DNA of 64,000 nt, taken from positions 62,001-126,000 of the forward strand of contig NZ_LIXM01000014.1 of assembly GCF_002608565.1 (NCBI RefSeq), given 5' to 3'. Below, one piece after another: positions 46,830 to 56,089 of this stretch. The notes below the pieces were generated by a model. That model was not told the origin of the DNA and did no database searches. It saw nothing but the letters and a program-made list of their open reading frames with translations. A program made the translations under genes and the position numbers. Each line of letters begins with the position of its first letter. The first letter of the stretch is position 1. This DNA is from Vibrio sp. PID17_43 (GTDB taxonomy: Bacteria > Pseudomonadota > Gammaproteobacteria > Enterobacterales > Vibrionaceae).

Positions 46830-49052
46830 ATGAGCTACGATTTAGACGAAGATATTCTTCAGGACTTTCTCATTGAGGCTGGAGAAATCCTGGAACTGCT
46901 GTCTGAGCAGTTGGTAGAGCTGGAAAATAACCCAGAAGATAGGGACTTACTTAACGCGATTTTCCGCGGCTTCCACACGGTTAAAGGTGGTGCTGGCTTC
47001 TTGTCTTTAACTGAACTGGTGGACACTTGTCACGGTGCAGAGAACGTGTTCGACGTGTTGCGAAATGGCCAACGCTCAGTCACGCAAGGTCTAATGGATA
47101 CCATGTTGAAAGCGTTGGATACAGTGAATACTCAGTTCCAAGCGGTTCAAGATCATGAGCCTTTAGACGCGGCAGATCCCGCATTGCTTGATGAACTTCA
47201 CCGTCTTTGCAAACCAGAATCTGAAGACGAAATCGCGGCAGTGGTTGATGCGCCTATTGTAACGCCTGAGCCTGTTGTCGAGCAGCCAGTTGTACCCGCA
47301 CAGTCAAACTCTGCGTCAGCAAGTGTTGGCTCTGTTGATGAAATCACTCAAGACGAGTTCGAAAGGCTGCTTGATGAGCTGCACGGTAAAGGTACGGCTC
47401 CGGGGGCATCCACGCAAACGCCAGATGTGCCAGAAGAGCAGCTTCAAGTGAATACCCCTGTGGCAGACAGTGGTGACATTACCGACGATGAGTTCGAGAG
47501 ACTTCTAGATGAGCTGCATGGCATCGGTAAGAGCCCGTCTGCATCAGACGCTGTCTCAGTTGAGCCGCCAAAAGCGCAAGAGCCAGTTGCTCTAGCTGCA
47601 TCTTCGTTTTCAAGTGATAGTGACCTGATGACAGATGAAGAGTTCGAAAAGCTGCTTGATGAATTGCATGGTGCAGGTAAAGGCCCATCAATTGAAGAGC
47701 TCGAGTTTGCAACAAAACCTGCATCGGAAAATGTTGTATCTGAAACGCCAAAAGCGAAATCAGCACCTCAGCCTGAACCTGTCACCGTGGTGCCCGAATC
47801 TAAGCCGGAAGTAAAACCGATTGCGATAAAAAAAGAAGCTAAAGCAGTAGCGCCTGCGGCTAAAAAACCGCAAACGGAAGCCACGGTTCGTGTTGATACT
47901 TCAACCTTAGACACCATCATGAATATGGTGGGGGAATTGGTGTTGGTTCGTAATCGTCTACTCAGTCTTGGCTTGAACAGCAACGATGAGGAAATGTCGA
48001 AAGCGGTATCCAACTTGGATGTTGTGACTGCCGATCTTCAAGGCGCAGTAATGAAAACCCGCATGCAGCCAATCAAAAAAGTATTTGGCCGTTTCCCTCG
48101 CGTGGTTCGCGACTTAGCGCGTAATCTGAATAAAGACATTGTGCTGGAAATACGCGGTGAAGAGACCGACCTAGATAAAAACCTAGTAGAAGCATTAGCG
48201 GATCCATTGATTCACTTGGTGCGTAACTCGGTTGACCACGGCATTGAGATGCCCGATGACCGCGTAAATGCGGGCAAATCACGCACTGGTAAAGTGATTC
48301 TTTCTGCATCTCAAGAAGGTGACCATATTGAACTGGCTATCGTCGATGATGGTGGCGGTATGGATCCAGATAAACTTCGTGGTATCGCAGTGAAACGTGG
48401 CATGATGGACGATGACGCAGCGGCTCGCCTTACCGATAAAGAATGCTTTAATCTGATCTTTGCACCAGGCTTCTCAAGTAAAGAAAAAATTTCTGATATC
48501 TCCGGTCGTGGCGTGGGCATGGATGTGGTTAAGACGGCAATCAATACCCTAAATGGCTCTATTGATATCGACTCTGAGCTTGGCAAAGGAACGAAGATTA
48601 CTATCAAAGTACCATTAACACTGGCAATCTTGCCGACGTTGATGGTTGGCGTTGGAGGCCACCCGTTTGCGTTGCCGTTAGCGTCTGTGAATGAAATTTT
48701 CCATTTAGATCTTAGCCGTACCAATGTTGTCGATGGTCAATTAACCATTATTGTTCGCGATAAGTCTATTCCTTTGTTCTACCTACAGAATTGGCTAGCA
48801 CCGAAGTCTCCTCGCATTCAAGAACGTACTGGGCATGGTCACGTGGTGATTGTTCAAATTGGCAGCCAGCGCGTAGGGTTTGTGGTTGATACTCTAATTG
48901 GCCAAGAAGAAGTGGTTATCAAGCCACTAGACAACTTATTGCAAGGTACGCCAGGAATGGCTGGTGCGACGATCACGAGTGATGGTCACATTGCATTGAT
49001 TCTTGATGTACCAGATCTACTTAAGCAGTATGCTGCAGCTTCACGTATTTAA
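46830..49052 (+). CDS. cheA: Chemotaxis histidine kinase CheA
   Basis: A 740-residue kinase. The P1 HPt domain (1-110) has its phospho-acceptor at H49 ([12 protein letters not shown]). A long linker (about 110-335) contains three copies of a DEFExLLDELHG motif and no recognisable P2 CheY-binding domain. P3 dimerisation (about 350-410), P4 ATPase ([28 protein letters not shown]) and P5 CheW-like domain (about 600-735) follow. In vibrios a short linker motif called LID binds ParP and tethers CheA to the pole. Confidence 0.95.
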   Translation: MSYDLDEDILQDFLIEAGEILELLSEQLVELENNPEDRDLLNAIFRGFHTVKGGAGFLSLTELVDTCHGAENVFDVLRNGQRSVTQGLMDTMLKALDTVNTQFQAVQDHEPLDAADPALLDELHRLCKPESEDEIAAVVDAPIVTPEPVVEQPVVPAQSNSASASVGSVDEITQDEFERLLDELHGKGTAPGASTQTPDVPEEQLQVNTPVADSGDITDDEFERLLDELHGIGKSPSASDAVSVEPPKAQEPVALAASSFSSDSDLMTDEEFEKLLDELHGAGKGPSIEELEFATKPASENVVSETPKAKSAPQPEPVTVVPESKPEVKPIAIKKEAKAVAPAAKKPQTEATVRVDTSTLDTIMNMVGELVLVRNRLLSLGLNSNDEEMSKAVSNLDVVTADLQGAVMKTRMQPIKKVFGRFPRVVRDLARNLNKDIVLEIRGEETDLDKNLVEALADPLIHLVRNSVDHGIEMPDDRVNAGKSRTGKVILSASQEGDHIELAIVDDGGGMDPDKLRGIAVKRGMMDDDAAARLTDKECFNLIFAPGFSSKEKISDISGRGVGMDVVKTAINTLNGSIDIDSELGKGTKITIKVPLTLAILPTLMVGVGGHPFALPLASVNEIFHLDLSRTNVVDGQLTIIVRDKSIPLFYLQNWLAPKSPRIQERTGHGHVVIVQIGSQRVGFVVDTLIGQEEVVIKPLDNLLQGTPGMAGATITSDGHIALILDVPDLLKQYAAASRI
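47337..47672 (+). repeat. Three DEFExLLDELHG repeats in the CheA linker
   Basis: Residues 170-186 ([17 protein letters not shown]), 215-231 ([17 protein letters not shown]) and 265-281 ([17 protein letters not shown]), each followed by xGKxPS. They are 45 and 50 residues apart, separated by disordered Pro/Ser/Val-rich sequence. At least one corresponds to the LID known to bind ParP. Confidence 0.9.
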
Positions 49053-49081
49053 GTGAAGCTGAAGTTTATAAAAGGAATAAA

Positions 49082-50209
49082 ATGGCGATTAAAGTACTAG
49101 TCGTTGATGATTCAAGTTTTTTCCGTCGTCGCGTAAGTGAAATCATCAACTCAGAATCGCGCCTAGAAGTGATAGACGTTGCTGTTAATGGTCGAGAAGC
49201 GGTAGAAAAAGCCAAATCACTGAAGCCAGATGTCATCACGATGGATATTGAAATGCCAGTCATGGACGGTATCACTGCCGTTCGTGAAATCATGGCTACG
49301 TCTCCTACGCCAATCCTGATGTTTTCATCCCTGACTCACGATGGGGCGAAAGCCACACTTGACGCACTAGATGCTGGTGCGCTGGATTTTTTACCGAAAA
49401 AATTCGAAGACATTGCACGTAATCGTGATGAAGCGGTGTCGCTACTTCAGCAGCGTGTGATTCAAATTGCTTCTAAGCGTGCCTTTCTGCGTCGCCCAAT
49501 CGCAAAACCGGCTGCGATGCCTGCCAGTTCGATTAGTCGTCCATTGGCATCTCGTATGGCAGCGCCAACCGCATCGACGCTAAGTCGTCCATTGGCAGCA
49601 AAATTCCGCGCTTCGGGCAAAAAATATCAGTTAACCGCAATCGGTACTTCAACCGGTGGCCCTGTTGCACTGCAGAAGATACTGACCCGCCTGCCAGTCA
49701 ATTTTCCGCACCCCATTGTGCTGATCCAACATATGCCAGCAACCTTTACCGCAGCGTTTGCTAGTCGCTTGAATACACTATGTAAGATTCAAGTTAAAGA
49801 GGCACAAGATGGTGATGTGTTACAGGCTGGCGTTGCTTACCTAGCACCAGGCGGCAAACAAATGATGGTGGATGGTCGCGCGGGTGCGGCTCGCCTTCGA
49901 ATTATCGATGGTGGCGATCGTATGAACTACAAACCATGCGTTGATGTGACTTTTGGTTCGGCGGCGAAAGTATACGGCGACAAAGTACTGTCCATGGTGC
50001 TGACAGGCATGGGTGCAGATGGTCGTGAAGGTGCACGCATGTTGAAAACGGCAGGCTCAACCATTTGGGCGCAAGACGAAGAAAGTTGTGTCGTATATGG
50101 CATGCCGCAAGCCGTCGCGAAAGCGGGCATCTCTACTGAAGATTTACCTCTTGACCGTATCGCAGAGCGAATGTTGGTAGAAGTCGGTTTAGCGCAGGAA
50201 ACATCATGA
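49082..50209 (+). CDS. cheB: Chemoreceptor methylesterase CheB
   Basis: A 375-residue protein. The receiver domain (1-120) has its phospho-acceptor at D55 ([12 protein letters not shown]), and the C-terminal methylesterase (about 180-370) has the catalytic triad in IGTSTGGP (Ser), LIQHMPATF (His) and GMGADGREG (Asp). It demethylates chemoreceptors for adaptation. cheR is not in the window. It overlaps parC by 4 bp (ATGA). Confidence 0.95.
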   Translation: MAIKVLVVDDSSFFRRRVSEIINSESRLEVIDVAVNGREAVEKAKSLKPDVITMDIEMPVMDGITAVREIMATSPTPILMFSSLTHDGAKATLDALDAGALDFLPKKFEDIARNRDEAVSLLQQRVIQIASKRAFLRRPIAKPAAMPASSISRPLASRMAAPTASTLSRPLAAKFRASGKKYQLTAIGTSTGGPVALQKILTRLPVNFPHPIVLIQHMPATFTAAFASRLNTLCKIQVKEAQDGDVLQAGVAYLAPGGKQMMVDGRAGAARLRIIDGGDRMNYKPCVDVTFGSAAKVYGDKVLSMVLTGMGADGREGARMLKTAGSTIWAQDEESCVVYGMPQAVAKAGISTEDLPLDRIAERMLVEVGLAQETS

Positions 50210-50982
50210 TCGTTTGGAGTGTAGCGAACCAAAAAGGTGGAGTGGGTAAAACCACGTCGACGGTGACATTAGCGGGTCTGCTAAGTCAGAAGGGACATCG
50301 TGTGCTGATGGTCGATACCGATCCACATGCGTCGCTGACCACTTACCTTGGGTATGACTCAGACACCGTTGCTTCAAGTCTGTTTGACTTATTCCAGCTT
50401 AAGACGTTTTCGCGAGATACGGTAAAGCCGTTGATCTTGCAAACCGAGTTGGAAGGGATGGACATTATTCCTGCGCATATGTCATTGGCAACGTTGGATC
50501 GTGTTATGGGTAACCGCAGTGGTATGGGGTTAATCTTAAAACGAGCCCTTCAGGCGGTTGCTCAAGATTACGACTATGTGTTGATCGATTGTCCACCAAT
50601 CTTAGGTGTGATGATGGTAAATGCACTGGCAGCGAGCGATCGAATTTTGATTCCCGTACAAACTGAGTTCTTAGCAATGAAGGGCCTAGAGCGAATGATT
50701 CGTACGTTAACTATCATGCAGAAATCGCGTCCTGATGGTTTCAAGGTTACCATTGTGCCAACCATGTACGATAAGCGCACGAAGGCGTCATTACAGACGT
50801 TAATGCAGCTGAAGAAAGATTACCCAAATCAAGTTTGGACGTCAGCAGTACCGATTGATACTAAGTTCCGAGATGCAAGTTTAAAGCATCTGCCAGTATC
50901 GCATTTTGCTTCTGGTAGCCGCGGCGTATTCGCATATAAGCAGTTATTGCTTTACTTGGAGAGGTTAATGTTCGATGAGTAG
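50206..50982 (+). CDS. parC: ParA-like ATPase ParC, polar positioning of chemotaxis arrays
   Basis: A 258-residue ParA/MinD-type ATPase with Walker [12 protein letters not shown] (about residues 7-17) and the switch motif VLIDCPP. It lies in the chemotaxis operon with no parB-like gene or parS site nearby, so it is not a plasmid partition protein. In V. cholerae and V. parahaemolyticus ParC recruits and inherits chemotaxis clusters at the pole through ParP. Confidence 0.93.
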   Translation: MIVWSVANQKGGVGKTTSTVTLAGLLSQKGHRVLMVDTDPHASLTTYLGYDSDTVASSLFDLFQLKTFSRDTVKPLILQTELEGMDIIPAHMSLATLDRVMGNRSGMGLILKRALQAVAQDYDYVLIDCPPILGVMMVNALAASDRILIPVQTEFLAMKGLERMIRTLTIMQKSRPDGFKVTIVPTMYDKRTKASLQTLMQLKKDYPNQVWTSAVPIDTKFRDASLKHLPVSHFASGSRGVFAYKQLLLYLERLMFDE

Positions 50983-52012
50983 TCACGACATACTTTCCAG
51001 TGAACAAGCACTTGATGATTACTTTAGCGCGTTGCTTGGTGACGAGCCTGGTGCATCTGAGTTAGAAGATGAGTTTGACTTGCTGGCGAAGGAAGTATTG
51101 TCTACAGAGCCAGAGCCCAAATTACAACTGCAATACGCAGAACCGGAGTCGTATCAATACAGCGAAATGCATTCTCCAGAGTTAGAAGCGCCTAATTTGG
51201 AAGACGTTCAGCGATTGCTTAGCCAACTTGAGTCCACCAATGTGGTGGCAGAGTTGGACATCGACGACATTCTGGAGCAAAACACCATTGATATTGCAAC
51301 TGAAGCAAAAGTCGTGGTGCCAGAAGTTGAAGTCAAAACAGCGTTGGAACCCGTTGAAGAAATTCAAGAGTGGGTGATCGACGAAGAGCCGATGCCGACT
51401 GTTGAGGTTGAACAACCTGAGCCAGTTTGGGAGCAACCAGAAATTGAAATGGTTGAACCGAATGTTGATGTTGAAGTGGAAATTGAACAACACACTGAGA
51501 CAGAAACAGAACTGGAAACCGAAGCGGGTGCACAGTTACCCAATACTTGGAAAAGTACGCAGCGAAGCGCTGACTTTCAAGTGCTGTACTTTGATGTGAA
51601 TGGCGTTACATTTGCCGTTCCATTGGATGAGTTGGGTGGTATTCACAATATTACAGAGCTGAACCACTTGATTGGTCGCCCTGCTTGGTACTTAGGTTTA
51701 CAAACCAGTCGCGAGCAGCAGTTTGATGTTGTTGATACTGCAAAGTGGGTGATGGCTGATAAGCTTCGCAATGACGAATACAAAGATAAATATCAATATG
51801 TTGTTATGCTTGGCGATAGCATGTGGGGGCTAGCAAGTAACCAGTTAATGGGCACTGAAACTCTCAATGCTGATAAAGTCCGCTGGCGAGAACAGGCCGC
51901 CAAACGCCCGTGGCTCGCTGGAATGGTGAAAGAAAAAATGTGTGCTTTAATTCATGTCCAAGCACTTATAGGCATGCTAAACGACGGTTTAGATGTAAAA
52001 TCAATGAATTAG
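50975..52012 (+). CDS. parP: CheW-like scaffold ParP
   Basis: A 345-residue protein. Residues 1-200 are acidic, disordered and rich in Glu, Pro and Val. The C-terminal ~140 residues (about 205-340) form a CheW-like domain (FQVLYFDVNGVTFAVPLDELGG). It links ParC to CheA and receptors. It overlaps the end of parC by 8 bp. The acidic part varies fast, so only the C-terminal half aligns well between species. Confidence 0.92.
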   Translation: MSSHDILSSEQALDDYFSALLGDEPGASELEDEFDLLAKEVLSTEPEPKLQLQYAEPESYQYSEMHSPELEAPNLEDVQRLLSQLESTNVVAELDIDDILEQNTIDIATEAKVVVPEVEVKTALEPVEEIQEWVIDEEPMPTVEVEQPEPVWEQPEIEMVEPNVDVEVEIEQHTETETELETEAGAQLPNTWKSTQRSADFQVLYFDVNGVTFAVPLDELGGIHNITELNHLIGRPAWYLGLQTSREQQFDVVDTAKWVMADKLRNDEYKDKYQYVVMLGDSMWGLASNQLMGTETLNADKVRWREQAAKRPWLAGMVKEKMCALIHVQALIGMLNDGLDVKSMN

Positions 52013-52046
52013 ATTTGGTCGGGAACGACATTAATGAGGATTAATT

Positions 52047-52541
52047 ATGTCTCAAGCTTTTGAAGTTGAAGTGAAGAAAGATACATCGAATGACGAAGTT
52101 CTTCAGTGGGTGACGTTCCAATTAGAAGAAGAGACGTATGGCATCAACGTGATGCAAGTTCGTGAAGTCCTTCGCTATACAGAAATCGCTCCAGTCCCAG
52201 GCGCGCCAGATTACGTGTTAGGTATTATCAACCTACGTGGTAACGTTGTTACGGTTATTGATACACGCTCTCGTTTTGGCTTGATGGAAGGCGAAGTAAC
52301 GGACAACACTCGCATAATCGTAATCGAGTCTGAACGTCAAGTGATCGGTATTCTTGTCGACAGTGTGGCGGAAGTGGTTTACTTACGTTCTTCTGAAATT
52401 GATACAACACCGTCTGTTGGTACCGATGAGAGTGCGAAGTTCATCCAAGGCGTAAGCAACCGTGACGGTAAACTGCTTATCCTTGTGGATTTGAACAAGT
52501 TACTTTCCGATGATGAATGGGATGAGATGGCTTACCTGTAA
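52047..52541 (+). CDS. cheW: Chemotaxis coupling protein CheW
   Basis: A 164-residue two-subdomain SH3-like protein linking chemoreceptors to CheA. Family motifs VTFQLEEETYGINVMQVREVL and ILGIINLRGNVVTVID-type segments are present. The AGGA ribosome-binding site is good. It follows parP by 34 bp and precedes the DUF2802 gene by 14 bp. Confidence 0.96.
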   Translation: MSQAFEVEVKKDTSNDEVLQWVTFQLEEETYGINVMQVREVLRYTEIAPVPGAPDYVLGIINLRGNVVTVIDTRSRFGLMEGEVTDNTRIIVIESERQVIGILVDSVAEVVYLRSSEIDTTPSVGTDESAKFIQGVSNRDGKLLILVDLNKLLSDDEWDEMAYL

Positions 52542-52555
52542 CTGGTTGAAGAATC

Positions 52556-53047
52556 ATGGCTGAAGAAACCTTTTTATCTTTGCCACTCTTAGTCGGTGGT
52601 GCGGCTTTTGTTATCCTAGCTTTGCTTTTGGTGCCGTTACGTATACGTGCAGGCTTAAGCAAGCAAATGGATCACCAGCGTGCGCAAGCTCGAAATGCCG
52701 AAAAAGAACGACAAAAGTTAAATAAGCAATTATTGGAAGTTCGCTCGGTGGTTGTTGGCTTAGGTCAGAAAGTCACTGAGCAAGAAGATGTTATTCGACA
52801 TTTAAATGAGCGTGTTCGTGAGCTTGAACATGCTGATACAGACGGTCGCATGTACAGTCGCGCTTCAAAAATGGTTCAACTTGGTGCTGATATTAATGAG
52901 CTGATTGAAGAGTGTGAATTGCCAAAAGCTGAAGCGGAATTAATGCTTTCTTTGCAGAAAAAACTGGCTGGCAAAGAGAAGATCCCACCGTTGAGTAGTC
53001 AACCCTCTGATGAGCCGAGCTATCCACCGTTTGGAAGGCATCGATAA
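52556..53047 (+). CDS. DUF2802 membrane-anchored coiled-coil protein
   Basis: A 163-residue protein of unknown function. One N-terminal membrane helix (about residues 10-30, LLVGGAAFVILALLLVPLRI) is followed by a coiled coil (about 38-90, many Gln, Lys, Glu) and a small helical C-terminal domain. The DINELIEECELPKAEAELMLSL segment there resembles a helix-turn-helix and defines DUF2802. The gene is last in the che operon. To my knowledge the same gene lies behind cheW in Pseudomonas, which points to a role in motility or chemotaxis. Confidence 0.8.
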   Translation: MAEETFLSLPLLVGGAAFVILALLLVPLRIRAGLSKQMDHQRAQARNAEKERQKLNKQLLEVRSVVVGLGQKVTEQEDVIRHLNERVRELEHADTDGRMYSRASKMVQLGADINELIEECELPKAEAELMLSLQKKLAGKEKIPPLSSQPSDEPSYPPFGRHR

Positions 53048-53052
53048 ATGTA

Positions 53053-53085
53053 TAAAAAAAGAAGCTACGGCTTCTTTTTTTATTT
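53053..53085 (+). terminator. Terminator of the chemotaxis operon
   Basis: AAAAAAAGAAGC-TACG-GCTTCTTTTTTT forms a perfect 12-bp stem with a four-base loop and further T residues, 5 bp after the DUF2802 stop. Confidence 0.95.
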
Positions 53086-53190
53086 TTAAAATAAAAGCTT
53101 ATAACCAAATATGATTAATTTCATTAAAGTGTGACTACAAGTTAACAAAAACTCACGAACTTACATACATCATCGCTTTCTTATCCTGTT

Positions 53191-53219
53191 TTGTCATATC
53201 TAAGCTGTGGTAATATAGC
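53191..53219 (+). promoter_or_regulatory. Candidate sigma-70 promoter of the ccm operon
   Basis: TTGTCA (53191-53196), 17 bases, TATAGC (53214-53219), about 30 bases before the ccmA ATG. Five of six and four of six consensus bases match. Placed between the che terminator and ccmA, where a promoter is needed. Confidence 0.45.
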
Positions 53220-53247
53220 GACTCATTCATAATTTAGTTGAAGCTCT

Positions 53248-53865
53248 ATGTTAGAAGTCTCTAACCTAACAGCGATCCGTGATGAGAGGATCCTGTTTGA
53301 AAACCTGCAGTTTGAAATTAAGCCTGGTGAATTAGTTCAAATAGAAGGGCGCAATGGTACAGGCAAAACGACATTGTTGCGTATTGTGACTGGGTTAGGC
53401 GACAGAGAAGAAGGTATCATCAAATGGAAAGGCGAGGTGATTGAGAAGTCTCGTGATCTTTTCCACCAAGATTTGCTTTTTTTAGGGCACCAAACTGGCG
53501 TGAAGAGAGAACTCACCGCGCTAGAGAACCTACGTTTTTATCAGTCTATTCATAATAATCGTTCCTCCGATGAAGAAATCTTTGCTGCTTTGACTCAAGT
53601 GGGCCTGGCTGGCAGAGAAGATGTGCCTGTAGCACAGCTTTCTGCGGGGCAGCAACGCCGAGTTGCGTTAGCAAGACTTTGGTTGAGTAACCAAATTTTA
53701 TGGATTTTGGATGAGCCTCTAACAGCCATTGATAAACAAGGTATTAAAGTGCTTGAGTCACTGTTTGCGCGCCATACAGAGAATGGTGGCATTGTGATGT
53801 TAACCACACACCAAGATATGTTTGCAGATAGCACGAAACTTAGAAAAATTAAGTTGGGTGATTGA
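53248..53865 (+). CDS. ccmA: Heme exporter ATPase CcmA
   Basis: A 205-residue ABC ATPase that, with CcmB, CcmC and CcmD, releases holo-CcmE during cytochrome c maturation. Walker A is [10 protein letters not shown], the ABC signature [14 protein letters not shown] and Walker [12 protein letters not shown]. First gene of the ccmABCDEFGHI cluster; one base separates it from ccmB. Confidence 0.96.
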   Translation: MLEVSNLTAIRDERILFENLQFEIKPGELVQIEGRNGTGKTTLLRIVTGLGDREEGIIKWKGEVIEKSRDLFHQDLLFLGHQTGVKRELTALENLRFYQSIHNNRSSDEEIFAALTQVGLAGREDVPVAQLSAGQQRRVALARLWLSNQILWILDEPLTAIDKQGIKVLESLFARHTENGGIVMLTTHQDMFADSTKLRKIKLGD

Positions 53866-53866
53866 G

Positions 53867-54535
53867 ATGATCTCTTCAATGACAACCATTATCCGTCGTG
53901 AGCTATTGATCGCATTTCGTCGTCAGGCCGATATTTTAAACCCACTGTGGTTCTTTATTATTGTAATCACTTTGTTCCCGTTGAGTATTGGACCTGAGCC
54001 AAATTTGTTAGCACGTATTGCTGCAGGCATTGTTTGGGTTGCTGCATTACTCTCTGCGTTATTATCATTGGAACGTCTATTTCGTGATGATTTTCAAGAC
54101 GGTGCACTTGAGCAAATGATGCTAATGCCGATTCCTTTGCAACTTGTTGTTCTTTCAAAGGTGATGGCTCATTGGTTGTTAACGGGGTTACCTCTGATTT
54201 TGATCAGCCCACTGTTGGCCGTTTTGCTTTCTCTCGATTTTAACACCTGGTTGTCTGTGGTTCTGACACTGGTTATCGGTACGCCAGCGCTTAGCTTTAT
54301 TGGTGCAATTGGCGTGGCATTAACCGTTGGGTTGCAAAAGGGTGGCGTACTTTTGAGTTTGCTGATTCTTCCGCTCTATATTCCAATTTTGATTTTTGCG
54401 ACATCTGCAATTGATGCCGCTGCACTTGGTATGGCGTATAACGGTCAGTTGGCAATTTTAGGCGCGATGTTGATGGGGGCAATGACGTTAACCCCATTTG
54501 CGATAAGTGCGGCATTAAGAGTTAGTGTTAATTAA
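53867..54535 (+). CDS. ccmB: Heme exporter membrane protein CcmB
   Basis: A 222-residue membrane protein with six membrane segments. NPLWFFIIVITLFPLSIGPEP and ALERLFRDDFQ-type motifs are characteristic. The start MISSMTT is chosen because it lies one base after the ccmA stop; MTTIIRREL (53879) is also possible. Confidence 0.94.
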   Translation: MISSMTTIIRRELLIAFRRQADILNPLWFFIIVITLFPLSIGPEPNLLARIAAGIVWVAALLSALLSLERLFRDDFQDGALEQMMLMPIPLQLVVLSKVMAHWLLTGLPLILISPLLAVLLSLDFNTWLSVVLTLVIGTPALSFIGAIGVALTVGLQKGGVLLSLLILPLYIPILIFATSAIDAAALGMAYNGQLAILGAMLMGAMTLTPFAISAALRVSVN

Positions 54536-54644
54536 CTCAATAAAGAGCGTCCTACTCGACGTTTGATCAAAGAATTATTTTTAAAGCACTGCTACGGTCT
54601 CGGCCCTCTGGATAGTGTCCCTGAAGTAAGAGCGAGAATTAAAC

Positions 54645-55388
54645 ATGTGGAAATGGCTCCATCCTTATGCCAAGCCAGAAACAGCTTATCATCTGAGTGG
54701 TAAGTTTCTCCCTTGGTTTTCTGTATTGGCCTTAGTCTGCTTATCGGTAGGTACGATTTGGGGGCTTGCGTTTGCTCCATCGGATTATCAACAAGGTGAC
54801 AGTTTCCGAATTATTTATATTCACGTCCCTTCCGCCATTTGGTCGATGGGCGTTTATATGTCGATGGCGATTGCTGCATTTATTGGTCTAGTATGGCAGG
54901 TTCGGCTTTCTAACATGGCTGCTTTGGCAATGGCGCCGATTGGGGCGGTGTTTACCTTTATTGCCTTATTAACAGGAGCAGTCTGGGGAAAACCAATGTG
55001 GGGCACTTGGTGGGTGTGGGATGCACGCTTAACGTCTGAACTGATTCTTCTATTTTTATACCTGGGTGTGATTGCGCTTTACCACGCCTTTGATGATCAA
55101 AAAACAGCGGCAAAAGCGGCGGGTATTTTGGCGATCGTTGGTGTGGTTAATCTTCCTATTATTCACTTCTCTGTGGAGTGGTGGAACACGCTTCACCAAG
55201 GGGCAACGATTACAAAATTTGAAAAACCATCTATTTCGGCAAATATGCTTTGGCCGTTGCTATTGAATATTTTTGGCTTTGCGTTTTTCTTCGGTGCAGT
55301 GACGATGGTGCGTTTTAGAAACGAAATTATCAGCAAAGAGAGTCACCGACCTTGGGTGCGCAAGCTTGCTGCTGACAAAGCGCAGTGA
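54645..55388 (+). CDS. ccmC: Heme delivery protein CcmC
   Basis: A 247-residue six-helix membrane protein that loads heme onto CcmE. The tryptophan-rich WWD motif is WGTWWVWDARLTSELI (about residues 113-128), with flanking heme histidines in IHVPSAIWSMG and SVEWWNTLHQG. A 109-bp gap separates it from ccmB; I see no gene in it. Confidence 0.96.
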   Translation: MWKWLHPYAKPETAYHLSGKFLPWFSVLALVCLSVGTIWGLAFAPSDYQQGDSFRIIYIHVPSAIWSMGVYMSMAIAAFIGLVWQVRLSNMAALAMAPIGAVFTFIALLTGAVWGKPMWGTWWVWDARLTSELILLFLYLGVIALYHAFDDQKTAAKAAGILAIVGVVNLPIIHFSVEWWNTLHQGATITKFEKPSISANMLWPLLLNIFGFAFFFGAVTMVRFRNEIISKESHRPWVRKLAADKAQ

Positions 55389-55400
55389 GGGAATTGAATT

Positions 55401-55607
55401 ATGCATTTTGAAACTCTAAGCGATTTATTTGCCATGGGTGGCTACGCGGCATACGTGTGGAGCGCATTTGGTATTACCTTTTTATCTATGATCATTTTGT
55501 TGGTTTCAAGTCTTCGTCGAGGGGATGCGTTATTGAAAGAAGTACAGGCAAAAATTGATCGTCAAACGCGCGTTGACGCGGCGAAAAATATGGAGAACAC
55601 CTTATGA
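55401..55607 (+). CDS. ccmD: Heme exporter protein CcmD
   Basis: A 68-residue protein with one membrane helix (about residues 17-38) and the [15 protein letters not shown] motif of CcmD. It stabilises the CcmABC-CcmE complex. Its end overlaps the ccmE ATG by 4 bp. Confidence 0.93.
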   Translation: MHFETLSDLFAMGGYAAYVWSAFGITFLSMIILLVSSLRRGDALLKEVQAKIDRQTRVDAAKNMENTL

Positions 55608-56089
55608 ACCCGAGACGTAAAAAGAGGCTAGGCATTATTTTAGCCATTTTTATCGGTATCAGTGCCACGGTTGGTTTGATGCTTTATGCACTCAACCAAA
55701 ACATGGATCTCTTCTATACGCCGACAGAGCTAGTTAACGGTAAGCCTGATGGCAGTAAGCCAGAGGTGGGTCAGCGTCTACGTATTGGCGGTATGGTTGT
55801 AGAGGGGTCTGTTCGTCGTGATCCTGAGTCTTTAAAAGTGAGTTTTGATCTGCACGATGTCGGCCCAAAAGTGACTATCGTTTACGAAGGTATTCTTCCG
55901 GACTTGTTCCGTGAAGGGCAGGGCATTGTTGCTCAAGGTATTCTAGAGAATGCAACAACAGTAAAAGCGTTCGAAGTTCTTGCGAAACACGACGAAGAGT
56001 ACATGCCTCCAGAGATCGCGGAAGCCATGAAGAAAACGCATGAACCTTTGCAATATACTACCGAACAGAAACAAGGAAGCGGCCAATGA
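55604..56089 (+). CDS. ccmE: Heme chaperone CcmE
   Basis: A 161-residue periplasmic heme carrier anchored by an N-terminal helix (about 9-28). The covalent heme histidine is H129 and the axial Tyr is Y133 in [12 protein letters not shown], one number below E. coli (130, 134). It passes heme from CcmC to CcmF. Overlaps ccmF by 4 bp. Confidence 0.96.
   Translation: MNPRRKKRLGIILAIFIGISATVGLMLYALNQNMDLFYTPTELVNGKPDGSKPEVGQRLRIGGMVVEGSVRRDPESLKVSFDLHDVGPKVTIVYEGILPDLFREGQGIVAQGILENATTVKAFEVLAKHDEEYMPPEIAEAMKKTHEPLQYTTEQKQGSGQ

Noticed and set aside
50206..50982. Plasmid-type partition ATPase
   Set aside because: No parB partner or parS repeats; it sits in the che operon and matches the ParC chemotaxis role.
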